The notes beneath the pieces are model-generated. The model did not search any database, had not been told where the DNA came from, and saw only the letters and a list, made by a program, of their open reading frames with translations. The translations under genes were made by a program, and so were the position numbers. Source: Lewinella sp041392765 (GTDB lineage Bacteria > Bacteroidota > Bacteroidia > Chitinophagales > Saprospiraceae). Taken from it: a DNA stretch of 64,000 bases. The stretch is from contig JAWKLL010000023.1 in NCBI GenBank assembly GCA_041392765.1, positions 1 through 64,000 on the forward strand, given 5' to 3'. Of this stretch, positions 17,328 to 26,770 are shown in pieces (the first letter of the stretch is position 1; each line of letters starts with the position of its first letter).

Positions 17328-18750
17328 AGGTGTCGGATTTAGTAAGTTGTACGCGGGGGTCGGCCCAAGCATATAAAATATCGGCCAATAGGATGCCCAC
17401 TACCGTCAGTACCGCCGTTAATAATAATAAGGTATAGACTACAGGCCAGTCATTGGCATAAATAGCGTCAATGGTGAGGTTTCCCACTCCGGGGATATTG
17501 AAGATGCGTTCCACAATCACCGAGCCAGCTACCGCCCTAGGCAATAATCCGCCAAACATGGTAATCAGGGGAAATAAGGCATTAGGAAAAGCGTGGCGCC
17601 ATACAATGGTTCGATTGTCCAACCCTTTGGCGCGGGCAGTGCGAATGTAATCTGCATTGAGTATCTTAATCATGGAAGTGCGCACCTGCCTACTGATATA
17701 GGCTAAACTGCCATAAGTAAGGCAAAAAACAGGTAATGCGAAGTGATGGATACGAATCCCCATAACTTCCCACACCGTGGCATTCACAGGTACATCGCCT
17801 ACTCCCATGCTGGGAAACCAATTGAGCCAGTCGGGGGTAGCTAAAAATTGACTCAATAAGCTCGCTACCCAAAAAGAAGGCAGGGCGTATAGGAAAAACA
17901 GACCGAGGTTCAACCATTTGTCCCAAGCAGTATGGGCATACAAGGCCGAGCCAACCCCCAACGGGATAGCCAACAGGTAGGCCAATACAATAGCACTGAG
18001 GTTGAGTTGCAGTGTCCAGCGCAAGGCACGGCTGATTTTTTCGCTGACTTCCTGTGCGCTGACAAGGCTGTTGCCAAAATCGCCTTTCCAGACCCGAGAC
18101 AGCCAGCTATGGTAGCGGTTGTGGATGCCATACCAACGGACGACAGGAACGTAGTGCCGCCAGCGCGTAGGTTGCTCCGTTACATGGCGGTAAGCGTAGG
18201 ACAACTGGTTGAATTCCCCGGAAAGCTCGGTGATGGCACTATTTGCTTGGTGTACAGCCACCGATAGGCTATCCATCAACCTAGCAATACGTGCGGGGTC
18301 GTGCTGGATTTTCAGTTGTTCTGTATGGGCTAATGCCGTTGCAGCGCGAGGTTCGTTGAGTTGCAGCAAGCGGGTGTGCCATTGCTGCAAGGCTGACCGG
18401 TAGGTTTGTATAGCAGGCCAGTTGCCATAGCGGGCAACGAGTTGTTGGGTGGCCTTGCGCTCATCCAACGGCAAAACCCGATGAAAGGTATCCGGCCAAG
18501 CCAACGACGTAACAGAAACATAAAAAAGCGGCTGATCGATACCTAATTGATGCGCTAATCTTCGGTAGTTAGCCGAGTATAGCGTCGCTTGGTCAGCCGG
18601 ATTGCCGCCAGTGCTGCGGCTTGTTTCTACGGTCAGTCGTTCAGCTACCGGATCGCCGGGGGTGCATTGGTTGAGCGCAAAAGCCAATAGGGAAATAAAC
18701 AGCAAGGTGGGCAACGCCAGCATCAACCTTCTTGCAATATATTTCCACAT
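17320..18750 (-). CDS. oligopeptide/dipeptide-type ABC permease (OppB/DppB)
   Basis: 476 residues against about 310-340 for typical OppB. The N-terminus 'MWKYIARRLMLALPTLLFISLLAF' and 'NQCTPGDPVAERL' are canonical. An extra periplasmic stretch follows (about residues 55-200, helical and glutamine-rich, e.g. 'QQWHTRLLQLNEPRAATALAH') before the core resumes with 'WKGDFGNSLVSAQEVSEKI'. The coupling loop is 'RTARAKGLDNRTIVWRHAFPNAL', then 'ERIFNIPGVGNLTIDAI'. It is immediately followed by oppC. The upstream ybjN-like stop is only 6 bases away, so the run mazG-ybjN-oppB-oppC may be one transcript. Confidence 0.9.
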   Translation of the reverse strand: MWKYIARRLMLALPTLLFISLLAFALNQCTPGDPVAERLTVETSRSTGGNPADQATLYSANYRRLAHQLGIDQPLFYVSVTSLAWPDTFHRVLPLDERKATQQLVARYGNWPAIQTYRSALQQWHTRLLQLNEPRAATALAHTEQLKIQHDPARIARLMDSLSVAVHQANSAITELSGEFNQLSYAYRHVTEQPTRWRHYVPVVRWYGIHNRYHSWLSRVWKGDFGNSLVSAQEVSEKISRALRWTLQLNLSAIVLAYLLAIPLGVGSALYAHTAWDKWLNLGLFFLYALPSFWVASLLSQFLATPDWLNWFPSMGVGDVPVNATVWEVMGIRIHHFALPVFCLTYGSLAYISRQVRTSMIKILNADYIRTARAKGLDNRTIVWRHAFPNALFPLITMFGGLLPRAVAGSVIVERIFNIPGVGNLTIDAIYANDWPVVYTLLLLTAVLTVVGILLADILYAWADPRVQLTKSDTYA

Positions 18751-18756
18751 AGTTGA

Positions 18757-19217
18757 TTACATTTCTTCTACAAAGGTATCAACACCTTCTTCGATTACGG
18801 TGAGGCAACGTTTAAAAACCGACTGGAAGGCATCTGGCCGCCCCACAAACATCTCTACGGAAATCCATACATCATCGTTTGTAGTGAAGGCTTTGGTACA
18901 CTTCATCGTGCGGTTGACTTCATCACAAGCAAAAGCCACCTGTATGCGCTCTTCCTCGCTTTCGATGGGTCAAATATTGGGAAGTACCACCCTGAAAAAC
19001 TCGTCATCTGTTTCATTGACTTCAATAAAATAGACGTGGTCGTTGTAATTAAACTGCACATCACCATCGGCATCTACCGTACCACTCATACCTTCCCTTT
19101 TAGGAAATCGAGGTACATGTTTTGCAACTTAGTTTCTGTCCATTGGGCTTGAGCGGTTCCTTGTGCTACCACAAAAACAGCAGCGACAAAGGCCAATTTC
19201 AACAATGCTTTTCTCAT
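18757..19217 (-). pseudogene. secreted YbjN-like (T3SS-chaperone-fold) protein, broken
   Basis: Reading the minus strand gives a signal peptide ('KALLKLAFVAAVFVVAQGTAQAQ'-type) and 'WTETKLQNMYLDFLK'. After a one-base shift near 19100 it continues 'EGMSGTVDADGDVQFNY', 'HVYFIEVNETDDEFFRVVLPNI', an in-frame TGA near 18970, 'PIESEEERIQVAFACDEVN', 'TMKCTKAFTTNDDVWISVEMF' and 'IEEGVDTFVEEM'. This is the pattern of YbjN-domain proteins (a type III secretion chaperone-like fold). The rebuilt length is about 150 residues. Whether the TGA is real or an error cannot be decided here. It lies between mazG and oppB in a tight same-strand run. The function is unknown. Confidence 0.65.
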
Positions 19218-19240
19218 AGTATAATAGGTTGATTGAAAAA

Positions 19241-20007
19241 TTACGGTTTGTAGAACGCTTTGGCTTCATTCCATAGTGCATCCATTTCCGATAAAGACAT
19301 ATTTGTCAAATCACTACCTGCTTTGGCTTCAATGTATTCAAAGCGTTGGCGAAACTTGCGATTGACTCTTTCAAGGGCTGTTTCGGGGTCGATATGCTGA
19401 AACCGGGCATAGTTGATAAGGCTAAAAAGCACATCACCAAACTCCTCCTCCCTCCGTGCGGGGTCGCTTTCTTGGTTCATCACTTCCCGTAGTTCCTGCA
19501 TTTCTTCCTCCACTTTATCCCAAACTTGGTCGCTATTTTCCCACTCAAAGCCTACCTGCTTGGTTTTCTCTTGCATTCGGTAGGCTTTGACCATCGCTGG
19601 GAGTGATTTGGGCACCCCACCTAGAACGGATCGTTTGCCCTCCTTTAATTTGAGTTGCTCCCAGTTTTTCTTCACATCTTCCTCGTTTTCCACCTTTACA
19701 TCTCCGTAGATATGAGGATGTCGGGCAATGAGCTTATCACAAACAGCATTGAGGGCATCAGCAATATCCCAAGCATTTTGTTCATCAGCAATTTTAGCAT
19801 AGAAAACCATGTGGAGCAACAAGTCACCAATTTCTTCTTTCACCCCTGCAAATCCTGCTCCAGAATCGCATCGGCAAGTTCATAAGTTTCCTCAATGGTA
19901 AGGTTACGTAAACTCTCCAGGGTTTGTTTCCGATCCCAAGGGCATTGTTCCCGCAATTCGTCCATTATTTTCAACAAACGCCCAAATGCCTGCAACCGTG
20001 CATCCAT
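19241..20007 (-). CDS. mazG: nucleoside triphosphate pyrophosphohydrolase MazG (one frameshift)
   Basis: MazG hydrolyses (d)NTPs to NMP and pyrophosphate in nucleotide-pool housekeeping. The N-terminal part starts at 'MDARLQAFGRLLKIMDELREQCPWDRKQT' and carries the metal-binding 'LTIEETYELADAI' (EExxE-type). The frame stops at 'EQDLQG' and resumes as 'VKEEIGDLLLHMVFYAKIA'. Adding one G to a GGGG run at 19840-19843 joins the two frames exactly where MazG proteins read 'GxxKEELGDLL'. The second MazG domain has 'EEEFGDVLFSLINYARF'. The total of about 256 residues is normal. This is one of the clearest homopolymer indels in the window. Confidence 0.9.
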
Positions 20008-20138
20008 ATCTTTTGTACTTTTGTGCCGCAAAGTTACTGAACTTTCCGCCTTATGACGGGGTTTATAAGTAAGATTGTATAAAACAACTCCACCGCACAC
20101 CTCATACATCTCGTAAGGGTGCAGCAAATAAAACGACC

Positions 20139-20339
20139 ATGGCATTTTTATCTGTGCTTGCTATTGTTTTTGTCACCTTCGGGCTTTCCTTCATTCTTAT
20201 CAATATCCGCCACATCGTGACGGGTAATGAGTTCCGAGGTACATGTGCCACCAATAACCCTCATCTCAAAAAGCAGGTAGGCGATTGTCCTGTATGTGGC
20301 AAAAGCCCCGATGAAGCTTGCAAAATGCCCGAGGCGTAA
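20139..20339 (+). CDS. small cysteine-containing membrane protein (NqrM/DUF539-like, tentative)
   Basis: 66 residues: one N-terminal membrane helix ('FLSVLAIVFVTFGLSFILI'), then a short soluble tail with 'FRGTCATNNPHL', 'GDCPVCGKSPDEACK'. The size and layout (one helix, then a G-[ST]-C motif and a CxxC) resemble NqrM/DUF539 proteins that help mature the Na+-translocating NADH:quinone reductase. The cysteine pattern is not identical, and no nqr genes are in view, so this is tentative. It is divergent from mazG. Confidence 0.55.
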   Translation: MAFLSVLAIVFVTFGLSFILINIRHIVTGNEFRGTCATNNPHLKKQVGDCPVCGKSPDEACKMPEA

Positions 20340-20968
20340 GACGGTCTGCGCTTGCTCGTCAAGAAAAAAAATATTTTTTTCAAAAAAAATTCGCGCAATC
20401 TTCTTGTTACAAGGAGAAAAACTACGCTAAAGCGGCCTTCCATTCCTTTGCCAGAAAGTGCCGTTCCTTGCTTTACGAATTACATTTTTTTATAATTTAT
20501 ATTTTTTTTTAATAAATACACACCTCAAAAGTAGTTTGGCACGCATTTTGAATATTGCTAATGTGTACGGTTTCCACGTGATTAACAAATTCAAATATTT
20601 TGTAATATTAAAATTGTTTCTCATATTTGCCGTACCGATACAAATAACTACTTTTTCTAACCCGCCCCTCTTAGAGGGCACATTATGAAACACGATGAAA
20701 AAAATTACTACCCAGCTCCCAAGGCACCCCATCCCCTCAACTGGTGCCCCCTCAGGCTCGCGCCCACTTAGCAGAACCTGAGTAATTTTTCCTATTTGAG
20801 ATTTTAAGGCTATCTACAAGTAACCCAGCACATCTGCTGGCAAACAATCCTTTTTCGCTATCCACTGCTGATTGACAGCGGTGAAATGGAACACTATTGT
20901 ATAAACTTTTTGGCTACCCTCCCTGAGGTTGGCCTGGCAGTTTGCTGCCCCCAAACAAATATCACACT
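20340..20968. other. AT-rich gap without a supported gene
   Basis: Long A/T runs around 20370-20520, a patch CTCCCAAGGCACCCCATCCCC near 20720, and nothing that reads as protein in any frame. The last 100 bases probably hold the promoter of the small gene at 20969, but no clear box is seen. Confidence 0.5.
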
Positions 20969-21157
20969 ATGAAAAATGTTACTTTCTCAGTCGAAGGGTT
21001 GCTGTTAGCCTTGTTGCTACTCATCGGGTTATACGGCGCACAAACGGTGTTGAAAACTGACAAAGTATCGCCGGGTATTGCTTCACCCCGGCAGGAAGCC
21101 CCTGCAATGGTGCTAACGGATTTGGAATCTAATGATATTACGGAATTGCCTAACTGA
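20969..21157 (+). CDS. small single-helix membrane protein, unknown
   Basis: 62 residues: 'MKNVTFSVEGLLLALLLLIGLYGAQTVL' forms one membrane helix or uncleaved signal, followed by a short tail 'TDLESNDITELPN'. The start at 'MKNV' puts the helix at the N-terminus. It is not recognised as a family. The strong terminator directly downstream argues that it is a real short transcript. Confidence 0.5.
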   Translation: MKNVTFSVEGLLLALLLLIGLYGAQTVLKTDKVSPGIASPRQEAPAMVLTDLESNDITELPN

Positions 21158-21180
21158 TCATTTGATCATTTAGTATGGAA

Positions 21181-21223
21181 AAAAAAGCCGCCCCACAGTC
21201 ATTGACACTGGGACGGCTTTTTT
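21181..21223 (+). terminator. bidirectional terminator
   Basis: AAAAAAGCCGCCCCACAG / CTGGGACGGCTTTTTT stem, with A-run before and T-run after, 24 bases past the stop of the small membrane gene. Confidence 0.75.
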
Positions 21224-21254
21224 AGTTTGTTCCTTTTGAAGTTGCACTTTTATA

Positions 21255-21291
21255 AAAAAAACCGGACACTAAGGGGATAAGTGCCCGGTTT
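21255..21291 (-). terminator. hairpin terminator on the minus strand
   Basis: On the minus strand AAACCGGGCACTTAT...AGTGTCCGG is followed by eight T residues. It lies about 290 bases beyond the TonB-receptor stop and may end that transcript. Confidence 0.5.
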
Positions 21292-21582
21292 GGTACCCTA
21301 AAACATAGATTTCCGAAAGGATCGAAAATCTGTTAAAACCGTGTAATTCTCAGGATCTTTAAATCCCGCATTCATGTGAGTCTGACTTCCTATATCCTTA
21401 ATAACAATGCAAAGATAGACACCATTTGTAGCGGTTTCAAGTACAACAGTAGTCGAAATGATGGTATTAAATTTTGTAAAAAAATAATTGATTATTTATA
21501 TAAAAACCTAATTTACAGTATTTTAAAAAACAATAATTTCAAGTTGATAAAAAGAATAACTATAAACATGCAAGATAGCCCC

Positions 21583-23997
21583 TTAAAAAATAGCTTGCAA
21601 AGAGAGTATTACATTTCTACCGGCACCGGAAATGCCCGAACTATAGGGGCGATAACGCTGGTCGGTTAGGTTTTCAACGCCGCCACTAAGCGTGAAATGG
21701 TCGGTAATTTGGTATATTACCTTCCAATTAAGGGTATGCCAGGCAGGTGCGTAGTTGTTCCCGTTGACATCTTTAGCGTAAATCTCATCTTTAGCGCGTT
21801 CTTCTTGTGGCAAATCTTCAAAACTTCTTTTGGCTTGATGTGCTACATTGCACTCTACGACAAGGTCATTTTTTTGGTAACGCAATTTGGTAACCCCAAA
21901 GAAAGGGGCCGCGTGACGGGAAGGGCTGGTTGTGCCATCATCCCATTCCTCTTCACCTACTTGGTAATTGACATCCGTGATAAGCGAAAAACCAGCAGGC
22001 AGCTTCACCTCTACCCCCACCTGTACACCATATACATAAGCTTTTGCTGCATTCTGAAGTGCCTGAATGCGGCTCATTTGGCCACCGTAAAGGATACTTT
22101 CTAGCCCGTTCAATTGGAAATTCCTTCTTACCAAAGCCTGCTGCAAATCGGTATAATAAGCAGTCACATCTACTTTAAGCCTTTTTCCGAATATCTTGGC
22201 CATTCCAATGTCTATATTATAGGCATATTCGGCTTTCAATTGTGGATTGGGCACTGTTACAGCGCCTGGCTCGGAGTCGAACACCTTTCCGATATCATCC
22301 ACATTAGGCGACCGAAAAGCGGTACCAAGGTTAGCCTTTACCACCCAGGAATCGCTCCAGCGAAATACCCCACCTAAACTGCCTGTCAAAGCCCCCGCAT
22401 GGATGCTTGCTTCTGTAAAAGGAAAGGGATAAAAATCTAAGTTATTGGTAAAATCAGCCTGCAATAAAAACTGGTTATACCTGATACCTGCTTGCAATGT
22501 TGTGCGTTTGGAAAGCCGCCATTCTTCGTTTAGGTAAATAGCCATTGATGCCCATGTTGCATTAGGATAGCGAGACGGCCCTATCTGTACATCCCCCGTA
22601 GCGATGTCTGTCAGCGAGCCGGTAGAATAGACGTCGTTCAACACATACTCAAGTCCATAATACAGTCTATGAGAAGTGCCATGGTGTTTGGTGAAATCTG
22701 CATTAACAGAATAAGCATCCACCTGCTCGGTATTGGTGGTACGCTCCACGGCGTTTAAAGCCCTGTCGATTCTACTTTCTTCAAAATATTGCTGCGCCAA
22801 ACGGAGTACCATTCGGTCATACAAAGGTGTAGCTCCTTTATGGGTGATATGTAGCCCGTTCATCATCCACTGCTGCGGTCCGTAATTCCATTCCGCATAA
22901 CGAAGGGTGCCATTTCGATAACGGTTGTGGCGGTCGTACCGGCCATAAGGCGATGTAGCAGAATAATGGAAACCATATTGAAAATCCCAGTGAGCGTTTG
23001 GTTGAAAACGCACCTTTTGCATGAGATTCATCTGCGAATAAGCGGAGGGTATTTGTAAAAGTGGATCATCCTGTGTGACTACGACATCCATGCTGTCTAA
23101 CCGCTGTGCGAAAACTGGCTTGACATAATCATCGGGGCCGTGGCTTCCTTGGCGTAAGTGGTCGAAATCCCAAGCACTAAAACTCGTTGCGAAAGCCCAC
23201 TTTTTCCAACCCACATTTACATCGAAATGCACTGTGTTTTCTGAATTGGCCGATGCGTAGCGCGTCACGGCCTTACCTGTTACCAACTCCTTGTCTGTCA
23301 ACGACAATTGAGGGGTTAGGGTCTGAAAACTCATCACCCCCCCAATCGCATCACTGCCATAGATAACCGACCCTGGCCCGAAGAGCACTTCTGTTTTCTC
23401 CGTAGCAAAAGGGTCGAGATTGATGACTTGCTGGATATTACCGCCTCGGAAGATAGCGGTATTCATCCGCACCCCATCCACCGTATAGATCAAACGATTG
23501 GTGGCAAAACCACGTATCATAGGGCTACCGCCGCCTTGCTGGCTTTTTTGTATAAAAACCTTCCCCGATATGCCCAGTAAATCCGCTGCGGTTTGTGGGT
23601 TTTGCAAGGCCACTTCCCGGGCGGTAATGGAAATAATTTTTGAAGGAACCGTACCTGATGTTTGCCGCCAACGGGTGCCCGCTACCACCACTTCATCCAA
23701 TGCCAACACAGAAGGCACTAAAACAATCTGGAAACCCAATGACCGCAACTGATCCCAACTTAATACGATGGTTTCATGCCCCAAGGAACGAACTTGGATA
23801 TTTTCCGTTGCTTGGAAAATAGATACATCTGCTTGTCCTGCGACATTCGTGACCACTATTGCCTGTGTCATCTCCCCTATCAACACACACCCTTCTACGG
23901 GGCGGTTAGTGGATTGATCCATTATCGTGACAGTCTGCGTATATGAGGCGGATATACTACCCAGCCACAATAACAAACACAAAAACCTAGTCATCAT
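21583..23997 (-). CDS. TonB-dependent outer-membrane receptor, haem/haemoglobin type
   Basis: 804 residues. There is a signal peptide ('FLCLLLWLGSISASYTQ'), then a carboxypeptidase-regulatory-like N-terminal domain ('VTIMDQSTNRPVEGCVLIGE'). The plug follows with TonB-box-like 'LDEVVVAGTRW', 'ITAREVALQNPQTAADLLG' and 'GGGSPMIRGFATNRLIYTVDGVRMN'. The beta-barrel ends 'YSSGISGAGRNVILSLQAIF'. The plug sequence 'MIRGFATNRLIYTVDGVRMN' and the terminal 'SGISGAGRN' are typical of haemoglobin/transferrin-type receptors, so haem or haemoprotein uptake is the best guess. The gene is intact. No haem ABC transporter or regulator is next to it, so the ligand remains inferred. Confidence 0.9.
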   Translation of the reverse strand: MMTRFLCLLLWLGSISASYTQTVTIMDQSTNRPVEGCVLIGEMTQAIVVTNVAGQADVSIFQATENIQVRSLGHETIVLSWDQLRSLGFQIVLVPSVLALDEVVVAGTRWRQTSGTVPSKIISITAREVALQNPQTAADLLGISGKVFIQKSQQGGGSPMIRGFATNRLIYTVDGVRMNTAIFRGGNIQQVINLDPFATEKTEVLFGPGSVIYGSDAIGGVMSFQTLTPQLSLTDKELVTGKAVTRYASANSENTVHFDVNVGWKKWAFATSFSAWDFDHLRQGSHGPDDYVKPVFAQRLDSMDVVVTQDDPLLQIPSAYSQMNLMQKVRFQPNAHWDFQYGFHYSATSPYGRYDRHNRYRNGTLRYAEWNYGPQQWMMNGLHITHKGATPLYDRMVLRLAQQYFEESRIDRALNAVERTTNTEQVDAYSVNADFTKHHGTSHRLYYGLEYVLNDVYSTGSLTDIATGDVQIGPSRYPNATWASMAIYLNEEWRLSKRTTLQAGIRYNQFLLQADFTNNLDFYPFPFTEASIHAGALTGSLGGVFRWSDSWVVKANLGTAFRSPNVDDIGKVFDSEPGAVTVPNPQLKAEYAYNIDIGMAKIFGKRLKVDVTAYYTDLQQALVRRNFQLNGLESILYGGQMSRIQALQNAAKAYVYGVQVGVEVKLPAGFSLITDVNYQVGEEEWDDGTTSPSRHAAPFFGVTKLRYQKNDLVVECNVAHQAKRSFEDLPQEERAKDEIYAKDVNGNNYAPAWHTLNWKVIYQITDHFTLSGGVENLTDQRYRPYSSGISGAGRNVILSLQAIF

Positions 23998-24019
23998 TAT
24001 TCAGCACTTTATTTACCAT

Positions 24020-24027
24020 CAAATATA
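24020..24027 (-). promoter_or_regulatory. -7 box upstream of the TonB receptor
   Basis: On the minus strand this reads TATATTTG (TAnnTTTG), 23 bases before the receptor start. No clear TTG -33 element is seen. Confidence 0.45.
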
Positions 24028-24195
24028 CAAATATTCTTGGAAGCTGTAAGCTGAGCAAATGATTTCAACGGCCTGATTACTGCTGTTGAAGGCGGTGTTG
24101 CCTTCTATGAAAAAAATAGAACAATCAGCATAAAGCAGCGCAAGCCTATTATAGGCAAAAGTACTACATACTTGTCACGCAAAACTGACCAACGC

Positions 24196-24964
24196 ATGAT
24201 CCAGCTAGGGCTGATAGGGTTTCCCCCTTTCTCATTCTTTTTCTCAGACTTACTTCACGGAGAAGTTGCTACGGTTGGAACTCTCCAATCAGTACGTTTA
24301 CGATAATTACCCCCTAGAGGATATTGCGGCCTTTCCAGCATTAATTGCAAACCACCCCAACCTGCGCGGGTTGAATGTGACCATCCCCTACAAGCAAGCG
24401 GTTATCCCTTATTTAGACCAGTTGGATGCAACCGCCACGGCCGTTGGTGCGGTGAATACCATCCTTATTGAGCAAGGCCACTTGAAAGGATACAACACGG
24501 ATGTGGTAGGGTTTGCCAATGCCCTGCATGACTTTATGGATAGCGAAACTGCTTCGAAGCATTGGTGCTGGGTACAGGTGGTGCGGCAAAAGGGGTGGTA
24601 TGGGTATTGCAACAAATGGGCTTTGCTTACCAAATCGTATCTCGTCATCCTTCGGAAAAAGGCTTAACTTATGCGGAACTGACCCCCGCTATAATAGCCT
24701 CTCACCAACTTATCATCAATACAACTCCGTTGGGTATGTGGCCTGATGTTGACACTTGCCCCGACCTTCCTTATGAGGCCATTACGCCCCAACATAAGCT
24801 ATATGATTTGATTTACAACTGCCGCCAGCTTCTTGCGCAAAGGTGCCGAACGTGGTGCCGCTACCCGCAATGGTATGGATATGCTCATCGGGCAGGCGGA
24901 AGCAGCAGGATATATGGACACAATAAGCGGAGGTCTTAGAGATGCTATGTTCAGCATCTCTTAA
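24196..24964 (+). pseudogene. aroE: shikimate dehydrogenase, three frameshifts
   Basis: AroE reduces 3-dehydroshikimate to shikimate with NADPH. It begins 'MIQLGLIGFP'. Dropping one C from a five-C run near 24226 restores 'LSHSFSQTYFTEKLLRLELSNQYVY'. Then come 'LRGLNVTIPYKQAVIPYLD' (substrate-binding lysine), 'AVGAVNTIL' and 'GYNTDVVGF'. After a second shift near 24555 comes the NADP-binding 'ALVLGTGGAAKGVVWVL', then 'IINTTPLGMWPDVDTCPDLPYE' and 'LYDLIYN'. After a third shift near 24820 it ends 'GAATRNGMDMLIGQAEAAGY'. All motifs are present in order and the rebuilt length of about 250 residues is normal, so the gene is probably functional in the organism. Confidence 0.9.
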
Positions 24965-24997
24965 TAACACACTTTCTTAGTCGAACTGCCTACTTGC

Positions 24998-26128
24998 ATG
25001 ATGAACCATTTTGATACTATTTTCACGTTGCTGGCCACTCTGCTGGTACCAATTTTATCCATGCGTTTGGAGCGGCATCCACGGATACCGGGCTTTTTCA
25101 GTGCCGTAGTGCTTTGCTACGTCATAGGAATCGTGTTGGGAAATACCGTAGTGGATTGGGTTGATACCCACACCGCCGAGTTATTGGCAGGTGTTTCCAT
25201 GATGATTGCCTTGCCTATGCTATTGTTTGGCACTAATATCAAAGAAAGAACTGGCGATTGGCAGGCCACGGGGCTTTGGGCTTTTGTACTTTGTGCCCTT
25301 TCTGGCCTCATGAGCGGCTTTGTGGCGTGGCTGTTCCGAGCCTCGCAGAAGATGAGTGGATACTGGCAGGTATGCTGACGTTATTTTTACAGGTGGCAGC
25401 CTTTATGCAGGCCATCGGCATTGCACTAGATGCACCTGCTGATTATAGTGCTGCTTCAGGCGGCGGATGTGGTAGGCGGTGGTGCCTATTTGATTATGCT
25501 GATGACGTTTATTCACCCTTTACTGGGGCGTTTTTCTTCCCAACTTCACCACCACCTACCGAGCAGGAAGACACGGTTAGTCAATGGGGGTTACCGTAAC
25601 CGCCTTGTCGTTCCTTTATTACTCGGTTTACTCGTGATGGGCGTCGCTTTGGGCTTACTTGGTTGATTACTGGCGCGGTGAGCAACCATACACTCATCAT
25701 CCTTTTCATCACTACCTGAGCCTGTTGTTATCGTTGGATCGCCGTATTGCGCACCTTCCTCGCTGCTTTACCGGCAAGGCAGGTATTTTACACAACGTTC
25801 TGTATGTCGCGTTAGGTCTTATGGCCAATTTCCACAAAATGATCGCAGAAGGTTTGCCGCTGCTGGCATTTACTTTATTGGCTTTCGCTGTTGACTCTTT
25901 ACTACTGGTTGTTTGCGCGAATCTTCCGTATCGACCGCGACGCAGTCATGGTCAGTTCTACAGCTGCGTTATATGGAAATTTATGTGTTTATTGCATAGA
26001 TCACCAGCATTATCAAAACAATCGCTTGCGCAGCACCGGGTATCGCGCTGTCATTGCTGGGGTTGGCGGTGGGAAATTATTTAGGACTCACCGTAGCTTG
26101 GATAGCTAAATGGTTGATGGGGCAATAG
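24998..26128 (+). pseudogene. DUF819 family integral membrane protein, several frameshifts
   Basis: A multi-helix membrane protein of about 375 residues once frames are joined. Seen in order: 'TIFTLLATLLVPILSMRLE', 'GFFSAVVLCYVIGIVLGN', 'LLAGVSMMIALPMLLFGTNIKE' (the DUF819 hallmark region), 'LQAADVVGGGAYLIMLMTFIHP', 'LVVPLLLGLLVMGVALGLLG' and 'SITKTIACAAPGIALSLLGLAVGNYLG', ending 'VAWIAKWLMGQ'. Breaks occur near 25350, 25440, 25660, 25740, 25890 and 25990. DUF819 (YjcL-like) proteins are putative permeases of unknown substrate. It starts 33 bases after aroE on the same strand. Confidence 0.8.
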
Positions 26129-26185
26129 CGATGTTCAATCAGGTGAATAACATAGCCACACACACCTGATGCACTTACATACAGC

Positions 26186-26464
26186 CTACGTGTGAATCCT
26201 AAACCCCTGTACAGCCTGCCGATTGGCTTGTGGGTAGGAAATAAGTTCTACATCCAAGGTGCAACGCTCGTAACGTAGGGAATAGGTTTCCTTGATAGAA
26301 TGATTGCTAATAGATTGGTTGGAAACGGGTTGTAATACTAAGAACCGCCCGGCCTCATCGGCTAAACTGTTCATCAACTCCTTGACAGCCACCAAAGCAT
26401 TGCGCTGGCTACTCTTGTTGATAAGCCCTGCTGTAAGGGCTAATTTGATTTTTCGGGTATTCAT
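26186..26464 (-). CDS. hypothetical protein
   Basis: About 92 residues, 'MNTRKIKLALTAGLINKSSQRNALVAVKELMNSLADEAGRF' onward, with no signal peptide and no motif I recognise. The start is set at the second methionine. Its composition is protein-like (alternating hydrophobic strands such as 'CTLDVELISY'), but its reality is moderate. It is tail-to-tail with the DUF819 gene. Confidence 0.4.
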   Translation of the reverse strand: MNTRKIKLALTAGLINKSSQRNALVAVKELMNSLADEAGRFLVLQPVSNQSISNHSIKETYSLRYERCTLDVELISYPQANRQAVQGFRIHT

Positions 26465-26630
26465 GGAAAACAATTTTCAAATGGGTAATGGGGAGAATGA
26501 CTTTTTCAAGTCTGTAAATACTTGCGTTTTACTACAATGAAAGAACCCTGTTTTGCGGTAGGATGTTGTATTAAAATATTTAAAGGTTTGTTAAATTTTT
26601 CGGTAATGTTAATTTGCCCCATAGTAATTT

Positions 26631-26699
26631 GACGGAAATAAACTGTTCGATTTTTTTTAGGCGATTCGCAAAAATTGAACAGTTTATTTTTATCCCGTC
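26631..26699. repeat. palindromic element D, copy 2
   Basis: 69 bases: GACGGAAATAAACTGTTC ... ATTTTT/AAAAAT ... GAACAGTTTATTTTTATCCCGTC. The context TAGTAATTT and the outer arms match copy 1, while the inner arms (ACTGTTC/GAACAGT against AGTGATC/GATCACT) have changed on both sides together. Confidence 0.75.
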
Positions 26700-26770
26700 C
26701 CATAGCGCGAATCTTTTATGTCGCGAGCAAGTATCATTTGGGGAAACGAAACTGCATATCTAAAGTCCTA

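Noticed and set aside
20490..20732. 80-codon minus-strand frame between small membrane genes
   Set aside because: It crosses long A/T homopolymers and has no recognisable content or signal.
21241..21582. Possible small gene downstream of the double terminator
   Set aside because: The only open frame is AT-rich, lysine/asparagine-heavy and runs into the 3' end of the TonB receptor gene on the other strand.
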